Below are positions 1 through 8,476 of a stretch of DNA of 29,528 nucleotides, piece by piece. A model generated the notes under the pieces. It ran no database searches, was not told where the DNA came from, and was given only the letters and a program-made list of their open reading frames with translations. Each line of letters starts with the position of its first letter. Position 1 is the first letter of the stretch. The DNA is from Hondaea fermentalgiana (taxonomy: Eukaryota; Sar; Bigyra; Thraustochytrida; Thraustochytriidae): the NCBI GenBank assembly GCA_014084085.1, contig NPFB01000147.1, positions 1-29,528 of the forward strand, given 5' to 3'. The position numbers were made by a program, and so were the translations under genes.

Positions 1-285
1 CAGCTCCGCCATTCTGTCAATCAGGCTGTATCATGCTGGGACCAGTGGCACAGTAATCAAATCGTGAAGCGAAGAGATTATGCAAAGAAGAGTGATTCAA
101 GAAGCAACTCATCAGAATAAAAGAGTATAAAAAGTTTCAACCGGATTCTCTCCTTTTCCCAACATAAAGAAATCAAGGAATTGTCCAACTTAGGTCGTTT
201 CTTCATTCTTTACCCCCAAAAAATATTCCCAGACAATTGTCTAAGTTTCATAAAATCATCGGGATCTCGTCAGGCATCACACTTT

Positions 286-1740
286 TTACCACTTTGTAGG
301 GAGCTCGTCCTGAGGACGGTCGATAAGTTTTGCGAAAGAAATGACGAGCTTGGCATAGCTGACCATGTCATCTTTGATGACCTGACCAATTCCATTATCA
401 GCATCGTAAAAGCTGTCAATGGACGAGATCGCTCGAAAGTAGCCAACGGGATTGGATAAGACGTCGACAAAGTGGCAGCGAGGATTTCCATTCGCGTCCG
501 GAGTCCCTGGAATAAAAACGTTCCCCACGGTCACCGAGGGCGTCCGAGCTGTGGTCAACAACTCCAAGTGCTCCTTGGTAAAGAAACCTGCGCGCTCAAA
601 CGTTTTTGTAATATCTGCAAAACTGGTGATGGGTAGTGGCATGAGCCCGGTCGAGGGAATCTGAGGTTCAGACTGTGCGTCTGTTCCTCCGGCCAATGTT
701 GGGAGAATATCACGCGGATCCAGCATGCGGTGTTCGCGAGTGAAACCGAGTAATGAAATAAGTGAGACAATAGTTTCTCCCGTACTCATGCGCGATCGGT
801 CCTCAGAATACTGGTAGCATTTGAGTCGAGCATCAAGATATTCGGAGCACTCACTCAATTTGGGCGCGTCAAAGTGTACAAAGGCACGCTTGACCCGGTC
901 TGGCGCCTCGTGCGCAATCTTGTTCCGCCATATAATGGGAATGGAATCCCAGAATTTATCCGCGAGCTTGTTTGCATCCATGGGGAGATTGTGGATCTCG
1001 ATGCGGATGTTGAAGCGTTTTGTGTGTTCAGGTGCGGCGCCGATTGGAAGCATCTGGAACCTAAAGCGGAGCTCCAAGCCATCCCCGAGCGGCACGACTG
1101 GGCCTTCGGTCCAAGAAGGGGACGAATGGAGGAGGCCTGCAGCATCGTTCACGCACTTGTTCGTGTACCCTCTCAGCTCCCTCACGCGTTCTTCGTGAAG
1201 GACTGGTGGCGACGACGTGGTGGCATCGACGATGTTTTGAATTAATGTCTTGTACTGTGCGATTTCGTTGCGCAGGAGCTCGTTCTCCCGGGAGATGTCG
1301 GGTTTGTGCACTTCGTTGGCCGAAAGCAGCTTGATCTGCAGCTCTGCGATGCGCTCGAGGAAAATGTGGCGCTGGTCTTCCAGCTCTCGGTTTCTGCGTC
1401 GCAGGCCCTCGAGCGTGGCTTTGCGCTTCTCGCGGCTGCGCTTGCAGGCGATGGCATTTTTGCTCATGGTGGCCCTGAGGGCATCGTCCTTTCTCCCCTC
1501 CTCGTCGTGGCCTTTTTGCTGCCAGTCCTGGCTCTCGTCGGCCTCGACGCCCTCGCGCCGCGGTCTCTTTTTGCGGGCCGCCTCGTCCCTCTCGAAGCCG
1601 GCCAGTTCCGCGTCGAGGTGCCGCAGGTCGGCGCACCCGGACTGCTGCTGCTCCTTGAGCGCTGCGATCCTCGCCTCGAGGTCCTCCAGGATCCACCGGC
1701 CGCCCTCGGGCTCCTGCTTCACGCGCTCGCCCGCCTCCAT
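286..1740 (-). CDS. bZIP transcription factor, paralog 1
   Basis: This intronless gene of 484 aa encodes a probable nuclear DNA-binding protein that dimerises through a leucine zipper. The basic region fits N-x7-R-x9-L exactly: Asn95 (NAIACKRSR), Arg103, Leu113. Zipper positions continue at Leu120, Phe127 and Leu134, followed by a second helical stretch (ENELLRNEIAQYKTLI). The N-terminus is charged and glutamine-rich. About 270 residues after the zipper form a region I cannot name, ending in a conserved block (PRCHFVDV...NPVGYF). Both zipper and C-terminal region match the next gene (2771-4477), so the two are tandem paralogs. I chose the ATG at 1740 because it is the first in-frame ATG before the charged N-terminus; the frame stays open 113 codons further upstream through G+C repeats but without similar protein character. 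The C-terminal region might be a START-like or PAS-like ligand-binding fold; this is a guess. Confidence 0.87.
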   Translation of the reverse strand: MEAGERVKQEPEGGRWILEDLEARIAALKEQQQSGCADLRHLDAELAGFERDEAARKKRPRREGVEADESQDWQQKGHDEEGRKDDALRATMSKNAIACKRSREKRKATLEGLRRRNRELEDQRHIFLERIAELQIKLLSANEVHKPDISRENELLRNEIAQYKTLIQNIVDATTSSPPVLHEERVRELRGYTNKCVNDAAGLLHSSPSWTEGPVVPLGDGLELRFRFQMLPIGAAPEHTKRFNIRIEIHNLPMDANKLADKFWDSIPIIWRNKIAHEAPDRVKRAFVHFDAPKLSECSEYLDARLKCYQYSEDRSRMSTGETIVSLISLLGFTREHRMLDPRDILPTLAGGTDAQSEPQIPSTGLMPLPITSFADITKTFERAGFFTKEHLELLTTARTPSVTVGNVFIPGTPDANGNPRCHFVDVLSNPVGYFRAISSIDSFYDADNGIGQVIKDDMVSYAKLVISFAKLIDRPQDELPTKW

Positions 1741-1830
1741 GCTTGCTCTCCCGAGTCCCACTCGGCTCCCGCCGCGTCCTCCGCACGCCGCGGCAGTGCT
1801 CGGCTTGGCTCTGCTTGCTCTGCTTGCTCT

Positions 1831-1865
1831 GCGCTGCGCTGCGCTGCGCTGCGCTGCGCTGCGCT
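1831..1865. repeat. (GCGCT)7 pentamer array in bZIP 1 leader
   Basis: Seven perfect GCGCT units on the plus strand read as AGCGC in the sense of the bZIP gene. The array lies 91-125 nt upstream of the ATG at 1740 and is flanked by imperfect CTCTGCTTG repeats (about 1809-1830). A comparable array precedes the paralog at 4516-4580. Confidence 0.95.
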
Positions 1866-2039
1866 GTCGGCCAGGCCCGGCTCGGCCTGCGCGCTCGGCT
1901 TTGCTCGCGCCGCGATGCCTCGCCGGGCGCGCCTGGCTTTGTCGGCGCGGCCGGCAGCAGCTGCGACTGGGCCTGGCGCAAAAGCGACAGAGCATGCGAC
2001 CGACATTCAAGGTGCGCCCAGGAAAAGCACGACCCCAAA

Positions 2040-2063
2040 AAGCAAGCAAGCAAGCAAGCAAGC
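2040..2063. repeat. (AAGC)6 microsatellite
   Basis: Six perfect AAGC units lie about 300 nt upstream of the bZIP 1 start. An array of the same unit and copy number occurs at 9021-9044. Confidence 0.95.
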
Positions 2064-2428
2064 ACGCAGCAGCAGGCACGCGCGGGCACGAGCACGTCGC
2101 GAAAGCTCGCGGCGAAGAGCGTGGCTGGCTCGCAGAAACCGGCCTGGCCGCGGGCGAGGGCTCTCAACTCGACGGCGGGCAGGGCACAGGATACATAGTT
2201 GCGGTTAGAGGTGTCTGTCATGTTCTTTAGAGGAGGACGCGGCGCCAGCTCCGGGGCGGAGGAAAGCAGCGCGTGGAGGGGAGGGAGACCACGGCGGAGA
2301 GGCCGCTGGAGCCGGCTGCCTGGCTGTGCGCAAGGCGAGGCAGACGAAGAAAAGAAAAGCTAGCTGCTCTGCTGCTGGGAGCGGAGGCAGAGAAGTTTAG
2401 TGAGCGTCTTGGTAGCGCGAGCGAGTAT

Positions 2429-2448
2429 TGTGTGTGTGTGTGTGTGTG
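2429..2448. repeat. (TG)10 microsatellite
   Basis: Ten perfect TG units lie in the spacer between the two bZIP genes. Confidence 0.95.
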
Positions 2449-2650
2449 TCACTGCCAGCTGCTGCTGTGGCTGGTTGGTGGCTGGTTGGCTGTTGGGATG
2501 ATGGCCCGAGGGATGAATGGGCTGGGCTGCAGCGCGCTTATGGCGGGACTTGTCGTTGGTTAAAAAAAAGGTGAGGGGGGACGAGACGGGCGCGCTGACT
2601 GACAGCCATTAGGCCAGACGAGCGTGCCGACCCGGCTGGCCTGTCGTGCT

Positions 2651-2670
2651 TGCTTTGCTTTGCTTTGCTT
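2651..2670. repeat. (TGCTT)4 pentamer repeat
   Basis: Four perfect TGCTT units run into related TTTG-rich sequence up to about 2690. The tract lies just downstream of the end of bZIP paralog 2. Confidence 0.9.
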
Positions 2671-2770
2671 TGTTTGTTCGTTTGTTTGTATGTAAATGTC
2701 ATTGCTGTTCTCACCATTGCTTGCAGTTGCTTCTGCTGCTTCGCCAGCGCGCCAATGGGAAGTCAGTCAA

Positions 2771-4477
2771 TCAGGTGGAAGGAAGCGAAATGGGCGTGCT
2801 GGTCGACTTCTCATCGTCCGTGCCCGCGACCGAGTTTGTGTGCGTGGCCATGCAGGATTCCCATAGGTGCTCCGTGTCGGAGACCATCGCGCTCAGGAAA
2901 GCGTCCGCGAGCTCGTTGTCCTTGGTGATCGCGTGCTCAGTGGAGCGAATACCGGAAAAGTAGCCCACTGGCATAGAGATGACGCTGATGCAGTGGCAGC
3001 GCGGCGCGCCCGAGCCCGGGTCCGGCGAACTCGGAAGGATCACGTATCCATGAATCAAAGAGGTGTCCATGAGGCGCGTGTCCGAGGTGGTCTCGCTTGC
3101 GTTCATGAGCTGCGCTTTGATAAGCTGCTTGGTGAACTCGCTCGTGGCGATGATCGAGCACGAAGCGACGCCGTCGGCCACCGACTCGCGGATCTCGGCG
3201 CGACTCTCGTGAGCAGCCGAAGCGCCATCGCCCGTGCAAAAAAACGCGTGTGGAGATAGCGTTCGTTCAGCATACGTTCGAGCAAAAAGAGCGCGCACCG
3301 TCTCAAAGGTGTTGTCCTCCCTCTCGTGCTTTTCATAATACGACTCGACGTCGAGTTCCTCGTCGAGCATCTCGAGCGCCCTGGCAAACTCGTCAGACAC
3401 GAAACGCTCCACGCCGCGCTCGATGCCATCCCGTTTCGTTCGGTAATCTTTGAGCTGCCTTGAGCCGAGTTGTGTTCGATTGAGCTCCCACATGGCCTTG
3501 CCCATCTCCTGTGCATCGAGCTCAAAGTTGTACGCCTCGAGGCGCAAGCCGAGGCGCTTGATTTCCTCCCGACGCGCACCTTCGGGGAGAAAGTGGTACT
3601 GTATGCGCATCTGATGTCGTGCAGTTTCGGGGACGAAAGAGTGTTCTGGCCAATTCGTGGATGTGTGAACGAGGCCAATAACTTGCGCCAGACTACTGTC
3701 AATGCCTGACTTGAGGAGGCGAACGCGCTCCTCGAGAAGCATTTGTGGGGCCTCCCGCGTCGCGCGCACAATGCTGGACACGAACATTTTGTGTTTGCGG
3801 ATCTCGGCCCGCAAAAGCTCGTTTTCGCGCGCAATATCGATGCTGCCTGCGTGGCGAAGCGTGGACACCTCGAGCTGAAGCTCGGCAATGCGCTCCAAAA
3901 AGAGGTCCCGGTCCTGCTCGAGCTCCTCGTTGCGCTCGCGTAAACGCTCCATGTCGGCCTTGCGCTTCAGACGGGACCTTCGCGAAGCTTCGGCATTTGT
4001 GTTCCGTCGTCGCACCTTGGAATCTGCGGCCTCGCTGTCGCCAGAATCGTGGCCCTGGCCCTGGCCCAACTTGCAGGTCGCACGAGACTTTGCCTTGCTG
4101 CGAGAGGGCTTCTTGCTGGATACGGAAGAGGCCGTGCAGGAGGCGCCATCGTACTGGCACGAGGACTCGTTGTCGCCCGACGATACGCTCTGCAGGCCGT
4201 CGCCGAACGCGTCGCACTCCTCGGCCGTCGCGAGCGCGATCGCTCCCGCGTTGTCCCCATTGGCCGCCGCGAGGCCGTCTCGGATCGTGGGCGGGCCCCA
4301 GCGCGCTGCGCCGCCGCCCGGCCCGGGCACGGCCTCCTGCTTGACGCCGCCCATGCGCAGCCCGGCGCCGCCGGCGACGTCCTCGTCCAGCAGGTCCTTG
4401 AGCTCCGAGAGCACCCCGTCGTCCGCGTCCTCGCCGTAGAAGTAGTCCGAGCTCGCGACGGCGCCGCTGGTCTTCAT
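2771..4477 (-). CDS. bZIP transcription factor, paralog 2
   Basis: This intronless gene of 568 aa encodes a second probable nuclear bZIP protein. Its basic region again fits N-x7-R-x9-L: Asn161 (NAEASRRSR), Arg169, Leu179, with zipper positions Leu186, Phe193, Leu200 and Leu207. The segment FLERIAELQ is identical in both paralogs. The N-terminus is acidic (for example FYGEDADDG near residue 13), followed by a Ser/Lys-rich stretch; acidic N-termini often activate transcription, but that role here is inference. The C-terminal region shares PRCHCISV and PVGYF with paralog 1 and has no fold I recognise. The start at 4477 is the first ATG after the G+C repeat leader. The open frame continues 247 codons upstream, but that stretch overlaps the divergent channel gene and is a shadow. 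Stop at 2771. Confidence 0.87.
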   Translation of the reverse strand: MKTSGAVASSDYFYGEDADDGVLSELKDLLDEDVAGGAGLRMGGVKQEAVPGPGGGAARWGPPTIRDGLAAANGDNAGAIALATAEECDAFGDGLQSVSSGDNESSCQYDGASCTASSVSSKKPSRSKAKSRATCKLGQGQGHDSGDSEAADSKVRRRNTNAEASRRSRLKRKADMERLRERNEELEQDRDLFLERIAELQLEVSTLRHAGSIDIARENELLRAEIRKHKMFVSSIVRATREAPQMLLEERVRLLKSGIDSSLAQVIGLVHTSTNWPEHSFVPETARHQMRIQYHFLPEGARREEIKRLGLRLEAYNFELDAQEMGKAMWELNRTQLGSRQLKDYRTKRDGIERGVERFVSDEFARALEMLDEELDVESYYEKHEREDNTFETVRALFARTYAERTLSPHAFFCTGDGASAAHESRAEIRESVADGVASCSIIATSEFTKQLIKAQLMNASETTSDTRLMDTSLIHGYVILPSSPDPGSGAPRCHCISVISMPVGYFSGIRSTEHAITKDNELADAFLSAMVSDTEHLWESCMATHTNSVAGTDDEKSTSTPISLPST

Positions 4478-4906
4478 GGCATCAACTCCGCACGCGCGCG
4501 CACGCAGTCTTCGCGCCTCGCCGCGCCGCGCCGCGCCGCGCCTCGCCGCGCCGCGCCGCGCCGCGCCGCGCCTCGCCTCGCTCGAGCCGCGCGGCGGCGC
4601 GCAGAAGGGCTCCAAGTGCGCGCGGCATTGCGGCCGGCGTGCACGCGCTGCCTCCCTCTGCTGCACGCGCTGCTGCTGCTGCTTGTCGGGCCTGCCTGCC
4701 TGCACGTGCCGCAGAGACGGAGAAAGGGGGAGAGAGAGGGAGACGAGCTCGGAAAGGGTGCACGGCAAACAGACATCGCGGCGACGCGGCGCTTCTGCGC
4801 GGCGCGGGAGGCGAGAGGCGGCGCGCGGGGGCGAGGCGAGGCGGGCCGGCCGGCGGCGAGCGGCCGCGCGACCGTGCGTGCGTGCGTGCGCGCGGGCGAA
4901 GGAGCG
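4478..4906. promoter_or_regulatory. Divergent promoter region, bZIP 2 / channel
   Basis: These 429 bp separate two divergent start codons (4477 minus, 4907 plus) and must carry promoter and leader sequence for both genes. The DNA is extremely G+C-rich, with a pentamer array beside the bZIP start, (GTGC)-type repeats near 4875-4890 and purine-rich GAGA stretches near 4725-4745. No TATA box is visible. Confidence 0.65.
4516..4580. repeat. 13-unit CCGCG/CCTCG pentamer array in bZIP 2 leader
   Basis: Thirteen contiguous 5-bp units, either CCGCG or CCTCG, lie 39-103 nt upstream of the bZIP 2 ATG. The gene sense reads CGCGG/CGAGG. This mirrors the AGCGC array upstream of the paralog. Confidence 0.95.
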
Positions 4907-7900
4907 ATGTCGCGGAATGGAGATGAGGGTAATGGAGGCGGCGGCGGCGGCGGCGCGAGCAGGGACCACGAGGAGGATAACTCGGCGCGGCACTCGTGGC
5001 GGTGGAGCGTGGCGCGGGCGGAGGAGGTCGCCGTGGCGGAGGAGGTCGACGCGGAAGACGTGGACGGCGAGGCCAGCGGCGACAGCGCGGCGAGGAGGAG
5101 GAGGACCCTTCCTCGAAACGGGAGGCCCGCAGAAGAGGCCGGCGTGCGCACCTCGCTCGGCTTCGAGGCGTGGAAGCGGGAGAGCCTGGCAGCTGCCCTC
5201 GCAAGGTCCGGCATGCACGTGCCGGCCAGGGCCTCCAAAGCGCAGCTCGTGAACCTTGCACGAGAACGATTTGACCCCGCGCGGAGAGCCTTGCCCTTGG
5301 ACAGCGATGGCAACCGCGTCCGCTACACCTCACAGCAGTCGGGCGTCAAGTACGTCCAGGGCCCCATGGCCGCCAACACGGAACGCATCAGCAGCGTCCC
5401 ACGCCAAGCCGAGCTCTACTTCTCCGACGAGGCCGCCGTCGTATCGACCGAGGGGAGTATTCATCGCGCCCCGCCAGCTAATTTTCGCACGATGCGCAGC
5501 CTCAGCGAGGGCGAATTTGCCGCAGAACTCCAAGAGATCGAAGACGAGCTCGACATCGAGGACATGGACGAAGAGGAGGAGGGCGAGGCTCAGGAGACGC
5601 TCGAAAACAGAATGCGCCTCGAGTTCTCCAAACCCTCGCAGCGCAGGGCCAAGGCCTTTGCAGACCTCCACCACCCACGAAACCGCGAGGGCAAGCCCTA
5701 CCCCGTCTGTGGGACGCACACCGGTCACCACTGCCCGGATCTCGGCTCCATTGGCAACATCATCTTTTGCAGCTCCAAGCCCGAATCAGAGCTTGCCCGC
5801 TACGGCGCCGGCATCAGCCTCTACTTTAAATGGCTCAAGTGGCTCACGTGGATGTTCCTCTTTCTCAGCATTCTGGCCTTTCCCCAAATCTACCTCAACT
5901 GTGCCGCCTTCTCCGGCTCTGTCAACTACGGCATTGGCGCCCTGGAGGCGACCATGCTCTCCAGCATGGCCAGCGCCGATCTCAACCAGACGCTCATCCT
6001 CACGGACGAGCAGCTCTCCAACGTCGGCATCAACATCTTTCGCCCCTTTGTCAACTGCGACGAGGACTGCGCCGTGAACCGCGAAAATCTCGGATACCTG
6101 TACATGGGTCTCAATTTTGCAATTGTTGGTGTCTTTGTCATTGGCGTGGGCTACCTCTCTCTCTTCGAGGCTCGCGAGCAGCCATCCATATCGCGCAAGA
6201 CGCTCACCGTCGATGAGTATACCGTGCAGGTTGTTCGCACACCCGATAATGCCTCTGAGGAGGCTCTCAAGCAATACTTTGCGGAAATCACCGGGGAACC
6301 CGTGCACGAGGTCATCGTTGCGCACAACAGTGGCAAGCTCATCAGTCTCTACGTCAAGCGCGGCCGCATCATCCACAAACTCTGGAAGGCTGCCTCCAAG
6401 GTGTATGGCGTGCGTGAAAAGTTCACCAAGGCCGAGGCGCAGGCCATGGAAGCCGCCGTTGTTGAACACCGTCGCATCATTGAAGAAGATCTCGAACTTG
6501 GGTCTCGCTCCTCGTTGCGCCATTCCGTGAGTCGTAGTGTCGGAACCTCAAATCTCCCCGTGAGCCCGATTCGACGCTCCGAGTCCGTCGAGTCCTTTGG
6601 CGTGCACAGTATTGAACCCGAGGACCTACTTTCCTTTGTGCGTGTGCGCAAGGCTTTTGCAAAGCGTGTGGAGAATCTCGGTCTCATTCAAAGCGAGCTG
6701 CGCCGTGCAGTGGCGCAGTACGACAAGCTGTATGCTGACTTTGAAGAGATCAACATCGAGCTGCAGCACATGGATGCCGGTGATCGCTCCGTGTCCGCCT
6801 TTGTCACCTTTGAAACGCAAGTTGGCTTCCTGCGCTGCCTCGACCTGGCCGAGACGAGCCGTCGCAGCAGTCGCAAGTCCGGCAAAAAGCTTATCTTTGA
6901 CGATAAGCCTGTGCGCGTCCGGCCGGCACCCCCGCCCTCGACCATCATTTGGGAGCACTTTGACTTTGATTGGTGGCAGCGCTTTCGCCGCCGTTGCATG
7001 TCGACCATGATCATCGGCTGCGTCCTCGCCGTCTCCATCATCACCACCTATGTCTTTTCTGTCGTGCGCGAAGTGGTTAGAACGGAGCTCACCAAAACGG
7101 AGTGCATCATCCCTGCCAACTTTACCTCGGTGGACGACCTTGCGCAGTCCATTATTGAGGGTGACTATCCAACGTTTTACGACTTGGAAGACCTGATTAC
7201 TTCACTTCTCGAGTGCACCTGCGGGCTTTCGACCTTTTCCGAGGTCGGGTCCGCCGCGCTCGATCCTGATGATCCCTGCTATGCATTCTGGAGCGACAAG
7301 GTCCCGCTCTTCGGCTACACCTTTATGCTTTCCATCGTCATTGCTGTGACCAACTTTTCCATCCGCGCGGTCATGGCCAAACTCATCACCTTCGAGAAGC
7401 ATCACTCTCTCATTGGCATGCAGCTCTCGCTCTCTCGTCGTGTCTTGGTCACACTCATTTTCAACACGGGCCTCATTCTCTTTCTCATCAACGAGGACTA
7501 CAGTCTCATTGGCCTCGGCGCCATCAACGAGATCTCTCGCCTTTCCGGCTACAGGGACTTTACGATGGAATGGTATGCCGACGTCGGTCTGCAAATCATC
7601 TTCATCATGCTCATTAACGTCTTTGCTCCCCAGGCCTTCATTTATCTCGAATATGCCTTTGCTTTGTTCTTTAAGCGTAACGTGCGTTGCCGAAAGCCCA
7701 CGTCCCAGCGCGAGCTCAACGAGTGGAACACGGGGCCGACCTTTTTGCTGCACTATCGGATCGCGCAGAATCTCATGACCGTCTTCGTGACCTTTCTCTA
7801 CGGACCGGGTATGCCCGTTCTCTATCCGCTGGCTGCCCTGGCATTTCTTGTTTACTACTGGACTGACAAGTACTTTCTTTTGCGCTACTACCGTACGCCC

Positions 7901-8476
7901 CCGCGTTACGACAGCCGCATCTGGACCAAGTTCACTACGAATGCAATGCTCATTGCCGTCATTCCCAACGCCGCCTTTGCAGTTTGGATGTACTCCACGC
8001 CGGGCATTTTCTGGTTTCCCTCGGAGGACTCCAGCGAGAGCTTGAGCCCCTTTGGCAACGCAGTCAACTTTTTGTTTGGCTCGGCTCCCAAGGATGGGTC
8101 ATTTGCGCAGTCCATCAACCAGCGCATCACCTTGCCTTTCATTGCACCTATCGTCGCCTTCTTTCTCATTTACTCGTTCTTTGTACTTCTGCTTCGAGTC
8201 TCGAAGAGGTTCCGCCAAGGCGTCGTCTTCGTTCTCAATCTTCTTTCCTGTGGTTTTATCAGTAAGAATCGCGTCAAACGCGTCAACCTGCACCCTCCCA
8301 TCAGCTACGCCAAGCGCCGGGGCATTGTCAGCGGTTTGCCTTCCTACTCCATCCTTCGCAACCCCATTTACGCCAATGCGTTTGGCATTGATGAAAATTA
8401 TGCAAAGGACCACACCAACGTCAGCTCCATGAAGGACATTACTGCAAACCAGCTTCCCACGTTGCCCGTCATTTAG
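4907..8476 (+). CDS. CSC1/OSCA/TMEM63-like mechanosensitive cation channel
   Basis: This intronless gene of 1189 aa encodes a multi-pass membrane protein of the CSC1/OSCA/TMEM63 (DUF221) type, whose known members are osmotic or stretch-gated cation channels. A long acidic cytosolic N-terminus (about 1-300) includes a SAP-like helical stretch near 93-122. TM1 is about 309-331 and TM2 about 398-421. Between TM2 and the pore region lies a cytosolic domain (about 438-680) of the family's RRM-like type, with AFVTF at 631-635. The pre-pore motif STIIWEHF, with Trp682, follows. Then come roughly eight hydrophobic segments, including VLYPLAALAFLVYYW. The ATG at 4907 begins the charged N-terminus; the frame stays open upstream only across the antisense bZIP gene. 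The N-terminus is longer than in typical members. An anoctamin-type assignment is the main alternative. Confidence 0.78.
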   Translation: MSRNGDEGNGGGGGGGASRDHEEDNSARHSWRWSVARAEEVAVAEEVDAEDVDGEASGDSAARRRRTLPRNGRPAEEAGVRTSLGFEAWKRESLAAALARSGMHVPARASKAQLVNLARERFDPARRALPLDSDGNRVRYTSQQSGVKYVQGPMAANTERISSVPRQAELYFSDEAAVVSTEGSIHRAPPANFRTMRSLSEGEFAAELQEIEDELDIEDMDEEEEGEAQETLENRMRLEFSKPSQRRAKAFADLHHPRNREGKPYPVCGTHTGHHCPDLGSIGNIIFCSSKPESELARYGAGISLYFKWLKWLTWMFLFLSILAFPQIYLNCAAFSGSVNYGIGALEATMLSSMASADLNQTLILTDEQLSNVGINIFRPFVNCDEDCAVNRENLGYLYMGLNFAIVGVFVIGVGYLSLFEAREQPSISRKTLTVDEYTVQVVRTPDNASEEALKQYFAEITGEPVHEVIVAHNSGKLISLYVKRGRIIHKLWKAASKVYGVREKFTKAEAQAMEAAVVEHRRIIEEDLELGSRSSLRHSVSRSVGTSNLPVSPIRRSESVESFGVHSIEPEDLLSFVRVRKAFAKRVENLGLIQSELRRAVAQYDKLYADFEEINIELQHMDAGDRSVSAFVTFETQVGFLRCLDLAETSRRSSRKSGKKLIFDDKPVRVRPAPPPSTIIWEHFDFDWWQRFRRRCMSTMIIGCVLAVSIITTYVFSVVREVVRTELTKTECIIPANFTSVDDLAQSIIEGDYPTFYDLEDLITSLLECTCGLSTFSEVGSAALDPDDPCYAFWSDKVPLFGYTFMLSIVIAVTNFSIRAVMAKLITFEKHHSLIGMQLSLSRRVLVTLIFNTGLILFLINEDYSLIGLGAINEISRLSGYRDFTMEWYADVGLQIIFIMLINVFAPQAFIYLEYAFALFFKRNVRCRKPTSQRELNEWNTGPTFLLHYRIAQNLMTVFVTFLYGPGMPVLYPLAALAFLVYYWTDKYFLLRYYRTPPRYDSRIWTKFTTNAMLIAVIPNAAFAVWMYSTPGIFWFPSEDSSESLSPFGNAVNFLFGSAPKDGSFAQSINQRITLPFIAPIVAFFLIYSFFVLLLRVSKRFRQGVVFVLNLLSCGFISKNRVKRVNLHPPISYAKRRGIVSGLPSYSILRNPIYANAFGIDENYAKDHTNVSSMKDITANQLPTLPVI

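Larger units (their letters stand above)
1741..2770. promoter_or_regulatory. Upstream region of bZIP paralog 1, repeat-rich
   Basis: This 1.03 kb spacer separates the two minus-strand bZIP genes. It must hold the promoter and leader of paralog 1 and the 3' end of paralog 2. It contains a 5-bp G+C array (1831-1865), an AAGC array (2040-2063), a TG run (2429-2448) and TGCTT repeats (2651-2670). I see no convincing gene or clear TATA box. Confidence 0.5.

Noticed and set aside
122..134. TATA-box-like TATAAAAAG on the plus strand
   Set aside because: The only gene beside it is the bZIP gene on the opposite strand, whose 3' end lies here, so it has no plausible promoter role.
1061..2221. Long alternative frames on both strands over the bZIP 1 N-terminus
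   Set aside because: They are Arg/Ala/Ser-rich shadows of a G+C-rich gene and its leader; only one frame contains the bZIP.
4049..4906. In-frame extension of the channel frame upstream of 4907
   Set aside because: It lies antisense to the bZIP 2 coding region and is Arg/Ala-rich as expected from the complement of G+C-rich coding DNA. The ATG at 4907 starts a sensible N-terminus.
4478..5218. In-frame extension of bZIP 2 upstream of its ATG
   Set aside because: It crosses the pentamer array and the divergent channel gene; composition is low complexity and nothing aligns with paralog 1.
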